From: Bryobacteraceae bacterium
Lineage (GTDB): Bacteria > Acidobacteriota > Terriglobia > Bryobacterales > Bryobacteraceae
Length of the DNA stretch: 59,696 bases
Direction: 5' to 3'
NCBI GenBank assembly: GCA_025928545.1
Contig: JAICJH010000042.1
Coordinates: 1-59,696, forward strand
Part shown: piece after piece, positions 44,801 through 53,057 of the stretch
Layout of the letters: each line of letters opens with the position of its first letter
Position numbering within the stretch: position 1 is the stretch's first letter
The notes under the pieces: generated by a model
Databases searched by the model: none
Seen by the model: only the letters and a program-made list of their open reading frames with translations
Told to the model about the DNA's origin: nothing
Translations under genes and position numbers: made by a program

Positions 44801-45107
44801 TGGCGTTCTCGCGAAGGAGACGCATGCAGAAACCGTGGATGGTAGAGACCCAGCCGGATTCGAGTTCGCGACGGCGCTCGGCGTTGTGTTCGAACTTTTT
44901 GGCCAACTTCGCTTTCATGTTGGCGGCGGCTTTTTCGGTGAAAGTAATGGCCAGGATTTGGCTCGGTTCGAGACCGGATTCAATCAGGCGAAGATAACGT
45001 TCCACCAGGACAGTCGTCTTGCCCGCACCAGGACCGGCGACTACGCAGGCATCAACCCTGCGGTATTCGATGGCTTCGAGTTGAGCCGGAGTGTAGTCGG
45101 GCGTCAT
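41832..45107 (-). CDS. addA: AddA-like ATP-dependent helicase-nuclease
   Basis: 1091 residues from ATG 45107, one base after the addB stop (alternative ATG 45128 overlaps addB). UvrD-type helicase motifs: Walker A VAGPGAGKTT (K30), TFTEKAA, STIHGFC, DEFQDVNGQQ, VGDVNQSIYGF and VMTAHAAKGLEFPVV. The C-terminus has a PD-(D/E)xK nuclease (GTIDLWFEEGGELHIVDYKTDD). It unwinds and resects DNA ends for RecA loading. A cysteine in FGTCPRKYYIQ and three near the end (CRTCAFFRSLC) resemble an iron-sulphur staple, more usual in AddB. Confidence 0.94.
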   Translation of the reverse strand: MTPDYTPAQLEAIEYRRVDACVVAGPGAGKTTVLVERYLRLIESGLEPSQILAITFTEKAAANMKAKLAKKFEHNAERRRELESGWVSTIHGFCMRLLRENAIAAGLDPRFRILSPRESDTLQWECLQHALDEMTLNNREATLALIEALQTPALSNDLKDVYDGIRSAGMTIDDVRRKPNPMPARSSLTRENLARELRRLVQSWPKGTFNQNEEKDRLLAWQEGEPLNLNITKVPAAAKDVMKAFRADLDTMLRCEVDHRAEPFRAMIFNVLARFDDEYRDRKNELSRVDFNDVERHAIALLKNNPEVRTKVHNQFRQIMLDEFQDVNGQQAELIRLLRASDVFFAVGDVNQSIYGFRHARPEIFREDHRDVQSRNGQSVDLLHNFRSRTAILECVRAVLDGADGIDPRDLIAGSKFARKEEPSIELQEFRDDADDKDAACDREARWIAHRIGTLAGTLQIGAPGETRGAEFRDFAVLCRNGDSMPPILAALDRAGIPYVCGRRQSFLLSRMGVDITALLSVIENPRDAISLATVLRSSFVAVSDEALLRLRLLAKSLTGGLNIFAWQTQESASHGIPPADAAKLTHFTGNLARWREDQAIVPLDVLLSRALSDCGVNWAPGTTLGSEIEQFLELARTTGSQMDLHAFLHELESQAKAADMESELADEDQGNVVRVMTAHAAKGLEFPVVIVAAMDKGARAESNPVTFTPEHGIGVKWRNPEAKDAKDGTKDSWAEANSEVAKTRETHEENRLLYVAMTRAAEHLILSWSRGKSRPSNWAKRIVEHFELGQVQPSPETKSDQRDGFGISVLITATDPPEFTGAHRDRTADDVRIVSAPVIEDQHETTVPVTSLAVFGTCPRKYYIQRSLGWNTGRFRRFDPDDIVADENQSEEDDTDLPASRIGTAVHEILAGLTPQDNAPEAHRLAGVFFDSDLGRRANASPQVAREWSFIADIDDTILRGTIDLWFEEGGELHIVDYKTDDVEAAAAPARALDYAPQLALYAIALERARGVRPKTAHVHFLRPGVIVEVPLDDAAIAGARSLIAGLRKAQDELRFDLNESGHCRTCAFFRSLCPAGQHTESANVILEEV

Positions 45108-45108
45108 A

Positions 45109-47745
45109 CTATTCAGCCGCCTGGGCACGCTGTTCAGTGCCGATCTGTTCGATGCCGATCAAAGACACGCGGCAGGTGTTTTTGTAGTCGCACCAGGTGC
45201 AGTCGTCCGGATGGGTGGGTTCCGGGTGGACGTCTCCGGCGAGAAAGGATTGAAGTCTGGCTATGGTTCGGTCGCGGGCGCTGTCGATCCAGTCCGGCGG
45301 AGTTGCGATCAGTTCCAGATTTGTGGTTGCGCCCGGGATGTTGCCCCAGCCGTAGATCTTGTCTTCCCGGATGGCGAGGAAGACCATGGCGACGGCATTG
45401 AGCTGTTTCTTTTCCCGAACGGCCAGTGCATAGAGTGGCCCCTGGAGGCTGGTTTCGCGCTCCACCAGCTTTTTCACGTTGGCTACCTTGCCGCTTTTGT
45501 AATCGAGGATGACACAGTCGCCGTTGCCCAGATGGTCGATGCGATCGATGCGGCCATTGATGACGATGCCGCCGGGAAAGTCGATGCTGCATTCGACTTC
45601 CGATTCGGTGGTGACGAAGGGCCACTGGATGGTTTCGTTTACCTTGCCCGCGATGCGGCGGAGTTCCACTCTTTTGACTTCGAGATTGTAGCCGGGCTGG
45701 ATGTTTTTCTTCTGGCAGAAAGCATCGAAGGTGGTTTCGAAGAGATCCACAAAATTATGCGTGCGGTTGGCGAGCCAGGTTTCCATGGCTTCGTGAACGA
45801 TCAAACCCAACGCGGAGAAACTTAGGCGCTCGTTGGGGCGTTCCGGAGTGCCTTTGAGGTTGAGAGTCCGATCGGCGAAGAAGCGGAAACGGCATTTGGC
45901 CAATTCTTCGAGCGAGGTCAGTCGAATTGTCTGGTGCTGCTGGCGGAGAAGGCCGAGGGCGGATTCAGTCACTACGCCTGCTTCGGTTTGCGCCACGGCA
46001 GGATGCAATCGCGGCCTGCATAAGACAGAGGATTCGTGAAGGGCCGCGTCAGTGAAGTGAGTGGAGGGGACTATTGTGTTGCCTGCCGCATCTCGGGCCG
46101 AAACGGTCAGGATCAGGTATTGAGTGGCCCGGGTACGCAGAGAATCGAAGAGCAGCGATTCGTCGCCTTCATCGTCACGGAGTGGCAGGACGCGTAAGTC
46201 GGCTTCGGTCAGGAGGAGATTCGCGGAGGCCCGCCTTGGATAATCTTTGGCCGTCATGCCGCAGATGAAAAGCGACCGCACCTGCCACTGGCGGGCTTCG
46301 AAGGCGCTCATCACGTGGATGACGTTGCGGCGATTATCCGGAATCTGCATGGCGACGCCATCGAGCGCGCTGGTGACAGCGGCGTTGAACTGTTCCAGCA
46401 GGACTGGAGCTTCGGGCAGATAATGGGCCGCGGTATCGAGAGCGGCCGACCAGGCGCGAAGGCCCGCGGCGTGGCTACGCGCGGTTTCGAGGGCCGCGTA
46501 ATCCAGCGGGGCGTGAATGGTGTGGACGCGATAGAGCGTGGCGGCGAGTTGCTGGAAGCGGCGCTGCCAGTCGGCTGGCCGGAGACGCTCGTTGCGCCAG
46601 GAGGTGACCTTCAGACAATCGGTGAGATGCGATTTGAGAGTTGGGGAATCACAGAGTGCGAGTAAGGCGTCGCGTCCGCGGCCGGGCATGGTTTCGCGGA
46701 CTTTGAAATCGAAACGGTCGAAATCGGCGGAGCGGCCCCAGGCGGGGTGGGCACGGAGGGCAGCGAGAGTGGTGGCAAAATCCCAATCGTCGAGGGCGGC
46801 GGCGATGAGGCCGGTGAGAAAGACGGCGACGGGGTGTTTGCGGGCGGGCGTGGAGAAATAGTAGCGGGCCGGAATTCCGAAGCGGTCGAAAGTGTTGCGA
46901 AGGAGCGGCAGCCAGCTCTCGACGTCGCGGATGGCGACGGCTATATCCGGGAAGTCGGTGCCGCGGCTGTTGAGTTCGAGGATGCGGCGGGCGATCTCAT
47001 CGGCTTCCCGCTCGGGGGACAGGGCGGTTACGGCTATGGTTTCGGTGTGGCGAGCGGGAGCGGGCAGGAGTTGATCGGCTGCTCCGAGTTCAAGAGCGAG
47101 ACGGTGGGCTTCGAGGGTGGCGGGGCCGTCTGTCAGGGTGAGGGTGAGGTCGCAGTTGGCGGCCAGGGCGCGCAGGAGGTTGCTTTCGAGAAGGCTGAAT
47201 TTGAGAAAGCCATCGAGCCAGATTGTGCCCGACGCTTCCGATTGCGCGGCTTTGCGGAAGAGTTGGCCTCTGGTGCAGAAACCTCTCGCTGCGAGGCCGG
47301 ACTCGACTTCTTTCCAGACGCGAAGGAAGGCTTTGGCGAGGGGGCTGAGGGAGCGTATCTTCGAGACGCGATCCGGCGTGCAGTTGGCGTTTTCGAAGCG
47401 GGTGATGGTTTCGAGGACAACGTCGGCCATACCGCGAGTGGCGGCAACCTGGGTGAATTCGGGGATCTGGAGGCGCGTGAGGGCGTCACGGACGAGGGCT
47501 CGGGTGAGGGTGGCGGGGGCGAGGAGCGGATGGCCGGGGCCGGCGAGCTCGATGGCGAAACGGCTGAAGGAGATTACGGTATTGGGATCGAAGACGAGAC
47601 CGGCTCGGGCGAGTTCATGCTGGTAGTGGCGGACCAGGGTGGCGGTGGGGACGACGATGCGCTTGCGGGCAGCGGTAGATTGGGCAAACTCGCGGAAGAC
47701 GAGGGCGGTTTTGCCACTGCCGGAGGCTCCACGAATCAGTCGCAT
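45109..47745 (-). CDS. addB: AddB-like helicase-nuclease subunit
   Basis: 878 residues with Walker A GASGSGKT at the N-terminus (K12), helicase-like core and the landmarks VIHVMSAFEARQWQVRSLFI and MTAKDYPRRA. The C-terminal nuclease reads INGRIDRIDHLGNGDCVILDYKSG with catalytic Asp and Lys. A cysteine in ELAKCRFRFF and C849, C852, C858 (CTWCDYKNTC) form the expected 4Fe-4S staple. Partner of AddA, one base upstream of it. No Shine-Dalgarno sequence is visible before the ATG. Confidence 0.92.
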   Translation of the reverse strand: MRLIRGASGSGKTALVFREFAQSTAARKRIVVPTATLVRHYQHELARAGLVFDPNTVISFSRFAIELAGPGHPLLAPATLTRALVRDALTRLQIPEFTQVAATRGMADVVLETITRFENANCTPDRVSKIRSLSPLAKAFLRVWKEVESGLAARGFCTRGQLFRKAAQSEASGTIWLDGFLKFSLLESNLLRALAANCDLTLTLTDGPATLEAHRLALELGAADQLLPAPARHTETIAVTALSPEREADEIARRILELNSRGTDFPDIAVAIRDVESWLPLLRNTFDRFGIPARYYFSTPARKHPVAVFLTGLIAAALDDWDFATTLAALRAHPAWGRSADFDRFDFKVRETMPGRGRDALLALCDSPTLKSHLTDCLKVTSWRNERLRPADWQRRFQQLAATLYRVHTIHAPLDYAALETARSHAAGLRAWSAALDTAAHYLPEAPVLLEQFNAAVTSALDGVAMQIPDNRRNVIHVMSAFEARQWQVRSLFICGMTAKDYPRRASANLLLTEADLRVLPLRDDEGDESLLFDSLRTRATQYLILTVSARDAAGNTIVPSTHFTDAALHESSVLCRPRLHPAVAQTEAGVVTESALGLLRQQHQTIRLTSLEELAKCRFRFFADRTLNLKGTPERPNERLSFSALGLIVHEAMETWLANRTHNFVDLFETTFDAFCQKKNIQPGYNLEVKRVELRRIAGKVNETIQWPFVTTESEVECSIDFPGGIVINGRIDRIDHLGNGDCVILDYKSGKVANVKKLVERETSLQGPLYALAVREKKQLNAVAMVFLAIREDKIYGWGNIPGATTNLELIATPPDWIDSARDRTIARLQSFLAGDVHPEPTHPDDCTWCDYKNTCRVSLIGIEQIGTEQRAQAAE

Positions 47746-47760
47746 GACAGTAAGGTAGCA

Positions 47761-47789
47761 GGGGCGGTGGCTTGGTGGGGTGGGTGGGG
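47761..47789 (+). other. G-rich stretch upstream of addB
   Basis: Runs GGGG, GGGG, GGG and GGGG within 29 bases, 15-45 bases ahead of the addB start on the opposite strand; the first loop is long (12 bases). It may form a G-quadruplex. The rest of the 271-base gap (47746-48016) holds no convincing gene. Confidence 0.4.
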
Positions 47790-48016
47790 TTGGTCGTGGT
47801 TCGCTGGGTGTTCAGCGGTATCTGGACTATGGCTCGGGCGTGGGCTGGAAGGGGGTGATGGCTACTCGGTTCTGTATGCTGAGGACCGCCACATCTGTTC
47901 CGCGATCTGGCCGTGGTGCCGGATGACCGCAGTCTTCGCCAATACGCTGTGTGATTCTTGGTACAGTCGTTCGCATAGGCGACCCCGCGTAGTGAAAAAA
48001 ATCAGGGAGTTTGTTC

Positions 48017-48310
48017 GTGGAGCCTGAAACAGGATTGGATGTGATTGCGGAAAGGGAGCTTGCGTCTGAATCGGACGCGGAGAAGAAGGTTTTGATCAGA
48101 CTCGGCCGACCACTGCGCACGACATCTTCTGATTATGCCTGCCATTACCAGATTACGGGTCCCGGTGTTGACGTAAAGCGTTCAGCCTTTGGGCTGGACT
48201 CGTTCCAGGCAATACAGCTTGCACACCTGGCGATTGCCGCTCATATAGCGGTAATAGAAAAGGAGTGGGACAGCCGACTACGTTGGTTTGGGCGCGACCC
48301 GGGTTTTTGA
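48017..48310 (+). CDS. small protein of unknown function
   Basis: 97 residues from GTG 48017, seven bases after AGGGAG. It contains LIRLGRPLRTTSSDYACHYQ, then ITGPGVDVKRSAFGLDSFQA and AIQLAHLAIAAHIAVIEKEW, a beta-then-helix pattern like small DUF6968-type proteins, though I cannot assign it with confidence. It stands alone between divergent addB and a decayed repeat. Confidence 0.6.
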   Translation: MEPETGLDVIAERELASESDAEKKVLIRLGRPLRTTSSDYACHYQITGPGVDVKRSAFGLDSFQAIQLAHLAIAAHIAVIEKEWDSRLRWFGRDPGF

Positions 48311-48451
48311 TCAAAGGCAAACGTGACAGAGGTTGGCACGTGTCGTAATCGGGAACCTAAACGTGAGGCCGTCTCCTAACCAGATACAGCGTTACCGGAT
48401 GCCTTACACGGAACCGCGCCGGACCCAACGACATGTATCAAATGAATACGC

Positions 48452-48538
48452 CGAGCCGAACTCACCCTTTCACGATGGCGGGTCGATCACGATAAAGGCT
48501 GGTCCTGGTCAAGAAGCAGCCCTCATTTATCGACTCCG
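48452..48538 (-). repeat. decayed copy of a short sequence also at 51645-51727
   Basis: On the minus strand this reads CGGAG(T)CGATAAAT..AGGGCT then CTTCTT, and later TCG(T)G(A)TCGAC and CATCG(T)GAA(A)GGG; the same order of blocks is found near 51.7 kb. In one frame both give DK-x-GLLL...PLS, here interrupted by stops. The rest of the 48311-48632 gap shows nothing else recognisable. Confidence 0.45.
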
Positions 48539-48632
48539 GCTGATGTCCTCTTCTACCTGTAGCGGTCTTCTTTTAAGGGCCTTGGCGGCGGATTTGTGAT
48601 TGCGGAGAGCGAAAGCAACGAGAGGTCTCTCA

Positions 48633-49184
48633 TCAGAATTTAATCGCCGGAGACCAGGATTTCGGCTCTACCCACACTTGACTGGGCCGGTAGGCGACCA
48701 CCAGAACCTTTCCGAACTCCTCCGGAAGCTGAATCCGAACGGCGGTGACCGCTTCGGGCGAGTATCCGTCGGCGTGAATTTCGAGCGGCTCATCATGCGC
48801 GTGTCCGGCCGGATCGACCATAGCCTGCATTACCCGTTTCTGCAGGTTTTGCTGCACCACACGGGCGCCGGGGAAGACCCAGTTTCCAAGAGGAATCTCG
48901 CGTCCCGAGGCCGTGTAGAGATGGGCGCCCTTGCGGAACGTCTCCTCGGCTTTCGTCAGCTGTTTCTCCAGGCTCTCCAGGTTCATGGACGAAACAGCCG
49001 CGATGAAATCGACCGGGTTTCGCCGCGGCGCCAGCGCCATCTGGAGCGCATCCCCGTACGCGATGTAGAACGTGACGGAGATATGGGTCTGGTCACGCAG
49101 CACCAGGGTAGCGCGATTATCCTCCAGTTCATGCGCGAACGTCGAAATGACCGCCAATGTCGCAAATAAGAGGTATCGCCGCAT
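48633..49184 (-). CDS. secreted protein of unknown function
   Basis: 183 residues with a signal peptide (MRRYLLFATLAVISTFA). The body has regular alternating beta-strands (ATLVLRDQTHISVTFYIAYG) and a long helix (SMNLESLEKQLTKAEETFRKG), and ends near a Trp/Lys-rich strand. I cannot assign a family. It lies 3 bases after the multi-domain YHYH protein gene on the same strand, so the two are probably one transcription unit. Confidence 0.75.
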   Translation of the reverse strand: MRRYLLFATLAVISTFAHELEDNRATLVLRDQTHISVTFYIAYGDALQMALAPRRNPVDFIAAVSSMNLESLEKQLTKAEETFRKGAHLYTASGREIPLGNWVFPGARVVQQNLQKRVMQAMVDPAGHAHDEPLEIHADGYSPEAVTAVRIQLPEEFGKVLVVAYRPSQVWVEPKSWSPAIKF

Positions 49185-49187
49185 TTT

Positions 49188-51443
49188 CTACCTGCAATAG
49201 GATACGGCCGGCTGTGTGGTGTTGCCCGAAGTGTCCGTGAACTGGAAGTTCCAGCAGGCGCTTGCATTGGCGTTCTGCCGCAGCGCGAGCAAAGATGTCA
49301 GGGCGTCGCCGGTCACCTGCTGATATCGGATCCGGTAGGTTCCCGGCGAATTCGAATAGCTGTCCGAGCCCGTTTCATTCGTCACGAACGTCTTCGCCGA
49401 AGTAAACTGCAATACCCGGTATCCATCGGCCGGATCGACGGTCAGCGTCATGTTCGAATCGTTGAAAGGGGTTACCGGGGGCTGTCGCATGGGCCGGTAC
49501 TTACTTCCCTGATTCGGCAAATCCGGGCTGGGCACGCCGCTCAGGCAGTTATTCACAACGTACGGATAGGAATCCGTCACGTGATAGCTGTAGCCTGACG
49601 GCGCGTTCTGCACGGGATTCGAGTTGCCACCGCACACGTTGTCCCGCGCGGCCGTTGTGCCGTTGGCGTCGTGGTATCCAAAAATGGCGAAGCCGTCCAG
49701 CGCCCACCCCACCGGGTGTGTATCCCAGTAGTTCGGGTTCTGGTCCGCCATCATGCAGACCGGCGCGGCATGGTAGTGATAATCGTCGGCGCGTCCCGCG
49801 TGGCCGTTGCAGATATCCAGCTGTCCCAGCGTTTTGGTGTCGCCTCCGGACGCGCAGTTCGTTCCTCCCTGCGTGCAGGGATTGAAAATCGGAACGCCAT
49901 TGACCGCTACCCCGATCGGTCCATCGACAACCGCTGTGGGCGCGGAAGCCAAGGTCGGGTTGAGGGGAATCTTCCAGCCGTTTGCACCCTGAAAGTTCTG
50001 CGGAGTCGGCACCTGCAGGTTTGTGGACGTGATGCCGTTCATCATAGTCTGGGTGGTGATGCCGATTGAACTGACGTACGCGTAGGTCGAATCGCAGCTT
50101 ACTGAGGCAACGCCCGATTTCGAGGCGTTTGTCGAATTTCGGATATAGCCACAACCCGCGCTCGATCCGCTCGGAGAATTCGGACGCGAGTAAGTCAGGT
50201 TCAGGGAGGCGGAGCCCAGAGTGATGCCCGCAATCGCGTTCTTCAGAGTCTGACCGGTCACCTGAGTTGCGGGAACCGTAAATATCGGCGACGACGAAAG
50301 AGCGTAGACCGTGTAAGTGTAGACCTTCGCGCCGGGACCCTGCGAACACGGCGGATCGTACACCGTACCCGGTCCGTCGCTGCCCACTCCCAATGTCCCG
50401 ACCAGAAACGTATCTTTAGCCAGGCTGGTGGCTGTTGCCGGAATGCTGTAGAGCACCCAGTTCCATTTGGTAGTTCCGTCGCCGGGAAGCGTCGTCATCA
50501 GCACCGCGAACTCTTTTGTCCCGGCGGGTGAGTTCGACCAGGCCAGCGGCAGAGTCGAGCCGCTCCCATCGCACGTATAGGCAGCCGGCATCGTCCCGCC
50601 GTCGACGCCGGCCGTGCTGGTCAGCGAAAAAACTTTGGTGGGAGAGCTGCCGCCCACCGGCAGAGCCAGTGTCTGCTGACCGGGCGCGCCATTCAGCGTA
50701 AACTGAACAGGCTGGTCCCCAGACGATAAAGACGGCGGGACCATGACGTTGATCAACCCGGGCGCAAGCCCCGCATAAGGTACAGCAGCCGGAGAGCCCC
50801 CGATGTTGATCGTGAACGAATCCGCAAGAGATGTCTGGCCCGAAGCCAATTGCCCGGAGACCTTGCCCTGTGAGATGGCGCCGAACCCGGTCCCGAACAG
50901 CACTATAGTCTCCCCCGGCAACGCGGGCGAATCGGGGACGCCCGCGACCTTTCCATTGCCCACGAGCGCGCCGGTAGCGCCGTGAACACCTACTACGTAC
51001 TGCGTGCCAGCAACGTTGAAGGTTGACGGCGCGAGGAGGCCGGGCTCAACCGCATGGATGGTGAGCGGCATTGCCGCGCTGTTCTGTCCGTGGTAACTGA
51101 CTACTACGGTAACGGAACCCGTCGGCACACCATCCGGAACCTCGGCATTGATCTGCCCCGGGTTCACGTAGCTCACAAAACCGGGCAGACCGTTGAAACT
51201 CACGCTGACGCCGTCGAGCGAAGTGGGTGCGGCAGCGCCGTTGAAGTCCGCAGCCGTCCATTCACGCGTCGTACCGGCAAGGTTCGCGCCGTAGATTTCC
51301 ACATACGACGCCGGAGCCGCGACGCCGGCGTAGGCGCCGAAGCCACTCGCCGTAATGATGTGATCGATAGACGGCGCGCTCGTTGTCTGCGAAAAAGCCG
51401 CGGTGATGAACGCGAATGCCGGTAAAGCGCGGTGGAGGCTCAT
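49188..51443 (-). CDS. secreted fusion: TIGR03437-like + PEBP-like + YHYH domains
   Basis: 751 residues. After the signal peptide come a TIGR03437-like region (VEIYGANLAGTTREW, GETIVLFGTGFGAISQGKVSG, LAPGLINVMVPPSL; about 30-270), a phosphatidylethanolamine-binding-like domain (FSLTSTAGVDGGTMPAAYTC, TKWNWVLYSIPATAT; about 290-430) and a YHYH domain (LDICNGHAGRADDYHYHAAP, then GWALDGFAIFGYHD; about 450-751) ending in a pair of cysteine-containing strands. YHYH proteins are secreted and of uncertain role, possibly metal-binding. AGGGG lies about 10 bases before the ATG. I know no described function for the fusion. Confidence 0.88.
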   Translation of the reverse strand: MSLHRALPAFAFITAAFSQTTSAPSIDHIITASGFGAYAGVAAPASYVEIYGANLAGTTREWTAADFNGAAAPTSLDGVSVSFNGLPGFVSYVNPGQINAEVPDGVPTGSVTVVVSYHGQNSAAMPLTIHAVEPGLLAPSTFNVAGTQYVVGVHGATGALVGNGKVAGVPDSPALPGETIVLFGTGFGAISQGKVSGQLASGQTSLADSFTINIGGSPAAVPYAGLAPGLINVMVPPSLSSGDQPVQFTLNGAPGQQTLALPVGGSSPTKVFSLTSTAGVDGGTMPAAYTCDGSGSTLPLAWSNSPAGTKEFAVLMTTLPGDGTTKWNWVLYSIPATATSLAKDTFLVGTLGVGSDGPGTVYDPPCSQGPGAKVYTYTVYALSSSPIFTVPATQVTGQTLKNAIAGITLGSASLNLTYSRPNSPSGSSAGCGYIRNSTNASKSGVASVSCDSTYAYVSSIGITTQTMMNGITSTNLQVPTPQNFQGANGWKIPLNPTLASAPTAVVDGPIGVAVNGVPIFNPCTQGGTNCASGGDTKTLGQLDICNGHAGRADDYHYHAAPVCMMADQNPNYWDTHPVGWALDGFAIFGYHDANGTTAARDNVCGGNSNPVQNAPSGYSYHVTDSYPYVVNNCLSGVPSPDLPNQGSKYRPMRQPPVTPFNDSNMTLTVDPADGYRVLQFTSAKTFVTNETGSDSYSNSPGTYRIRYQQVTGDALTSLLALRQNANASACWNFQFTDTSGNTTQPAVSYCR

Positions 51444-51558
51444 GTCAGCTCATCCCCTGAATACCACTGCGTGCGGAATGCCGCAAGAGCTTTTACCGAA
51501 GCATTACAATTTTCCTTTTCGCCCCGAAGCAGGCAAACGTTTCCCTCTCGCACACGGA

Positions 51559-51720
51559 TTACTTGCCCAGCGCGCGGTGCAGGTAGTCTCGCTCGGTAAC
51601 AACACTCATCAGCGTATCCACGGGCACCTCGACCTCGCTCTCCCGGCGCACTCGCCCGTTCGCGATGTGCGTCGACCATGACAATGGGCTGCTTTGATGA
51701 AGAAGTAGCCCTGATTTATC
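51559..51720 (-). pseudogene. decayed ORF fragment
   Basis: On the minus strand one frame reads DKSGLLLHQSS, then HIANGRVRRESEVEVPVD and TERDYLHRALGK before TAA at 51559, with plausible protein composition but no start or domain. It begins at the SGNH gene stop and contains the repeat shared with 48.5 kb. Possibly the 3' end of a lost gene. The rest of the 51444-51715 gap holds no convincing gene. Confidence 0.3.
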
Positions 51721-51727
51721 GGCTCCG
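51645..51727 (-). repeat. second copy of the dispersed short sequence
   Basis: Matches 48452-48538 in block order and spacing with one or two small indels; over the 30 bases nearest the SGNH stop, 26 agree. The end of the repeat includes the last codons and TAA of the SGNH hydrolase gene. Confidence 0.45.
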
Positions 51728-53050
51728 AAAGAGTGACAGATCGATGGACTGACCCATTAGTTTGTAGCCGCTGTCACCCGGGTGAAGCATGTCCGGCGAA
51801 TCCGCCTCCGGGCGGAACTGTTTTGGGTTATTCGGGTCTCGCACTGCCGCATCGAAATCCACGAAGGCGTCGAAGTTCCCGGGGTGTCGGATCCAGTCGT
51901 TCACGGCTTTGCGAACTGCTTCGCCCGCGTCCGTGTAAGCAGAGGATCCGCCATAAGGGGTGATGGTGCAGCCGATGATCTTTAACCCGTGCAGATGCGC
52001 AGTGGCGATCATTTGCCTGTAGGCGGCGATAAGGTCGTCCGATGTGAGCATGGGTGAAGAGTTGGCTCTTGTGCCGCCACTGATGTCATTGATTCCTTCG
52101 AGGAGCATGATCCACTTCGCACCCGGCTGGTTAATCACGTCATGATCTATACGCGCCAGGGCGCCGCCTTCGCCGAGAACGCGGTTCCCCGCAATGCCGG
52201 CGTTTACGACGCCGATTCCCGCGGTTGCTTTATTCGCCTGAAGGCGCGCGGCGAGCACTGCGGGCCACATGCCATTGGTGTCAGGCGTCGACTGATCTCC
52301 GTCCGTGATGGAATCGCCAAACGTTACCAGCATTGCCGCGTTTGACGGCGCGAGGACGTCGATGCCCGCAAGCCAGTAGTAGGACTGTGTTGTTTTCGCG
52401 TCGACAATGGACGCCTGGCCCGTGAAATCGCCTTCCTTCGAAATGTAGGTGGTGTGCAGGCCGAAGGTGTGCGACGTGGGCGTCCCCGTGTCGCCCGGGA
52501 AATAGAGGCTGACGGCCAAGTCACCGAGCGGCGCCACATCGAGAGTGACGGGATCACTGACGAGTACTTGCCCCTGATACAGGGTTGCGGTTCCCCGCCC
52601 TCCGAAGGTGAGGACACGATCCGAACCCGGTACAATTCCGGAATCCTTCGCTCGCAGGGCGATATGCGCCGCGCCGAGGTTGACGGATGATCCACCGATC
52701 GCGTTCGACAGCCTTACTCGTACCTGCTTGCCGCCAATACTCGAATGAACGATCATGCGGACCGTCTGATTTTTCACGGTCTGGAGGGCAGGCGGGATGC
52801 CGAACCTCCGCTGGGGTCCGACTGGCCCGGAGGCTCCACGCCCTCCGCCGCGCCCGCCGCTGAAGCCGCGGCCTCCGCCTAATCCACCGCTCCCGGCGCG
52901 TCCAGCACCGAGACCGGCGGCCCGCGCCATCGTCTGAGAGGTACCCCAGGTGGCGACCCAGTGCTGTTGGTTTTTGTTGCTCTGCGCGAACGCCACAGAG
53001 ACATAGCCCGCTGCGACCAGCAGGCTCGTGATTTTCAAAATATTGTTCAT
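51716..53050 (-). CDS. secreted SGNH/GDSL hydrolase with Gly/Arg-rich insert
   Basis: 444 residues from ATG 53050, with AGGA at 5 bases. Signal peptide (ITSLLVAAGYVSVAFAQ), a WVATWGTSQTMARAAG start typical of this esterase group, then an insert of about 35 residues rich in Gly and Arg (GGGRGFSGGRGGGRG) before the first beta domain. Catalytic blocks: VTFGDSITDG (Ser), GEGGALARIDHD, LLEGINDISGG (Asn) and DMLHPGDSGY (Asp/His). It likely de-esterifies carbohydrate or lipid in the periplasm. The start is 7 bases after the tannase stop. Confidence 0.9.
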   Translation of the reverse strand: MNNILKITSLLVAAGYVSVAFAQSNKNQQHWVATWGTSQTMARAAGLGAGRAGSGGLGGGRGFSGGRGGGRGASGPVGPQRRFGIPPALQTVKNQTVRMIVHSSIGGKQVRVRLSNAIGGSSVNLGAAHIALRAKDSGIVPGSDRVLTFGGRGTATLYQGQVLVSDPVTLDVAPLGDLAVSLYFPGDTGTPTSHTFGLHTTYISKEGDFTGQASIVDAKTTQSYYWLAGIDVLAPSNAAMLVTFGDSITDGDQSTPDTNGMWPAVLAARLQANKATAGIGVVNAGIAGNRVLGEGGALARIDHDVINQPGAKWIMLLEGINDISGGTRANSSPMLTSDDLIAAYRQMIATAHLHGLKIIGCTITPYGGSSAYTDAGEAVRKAVNDWIRHPGNFDAFVDFDAAVRDPNNPKQFRPEADSPDMLHPGDSGYKLMGQSIDLSLFRSR

Positions 53051-53057
53051 TGGATTC

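Noticed and set aside
42045..45401. Two long plus-strand frames (515 and 557 codons) opposite addA
   Set aside because: They are antisense to clear helicase-nuclease motifs and have Gly/Arg/Val-rich compositions typical of shadows.
46747..48027. 426-codon plus-strand frame opposite addB
   Set aside because: Strongly Gly/Glu-rich low-complexity shadow of the addB coding sequence.
48333..48599. 88-codon plus-strand frame
   Set aside because: No domain or ribosome binding site, and it runs through the decayed repeat.
51440..51679. 79-codon minus-strand frame whose stop overlaps the next ATG (ATGA)
   Set aside because: The overlap is tempting, but the composition is poor and a neighbouring frame reads more like a real protein end; treated as decayed DNA.
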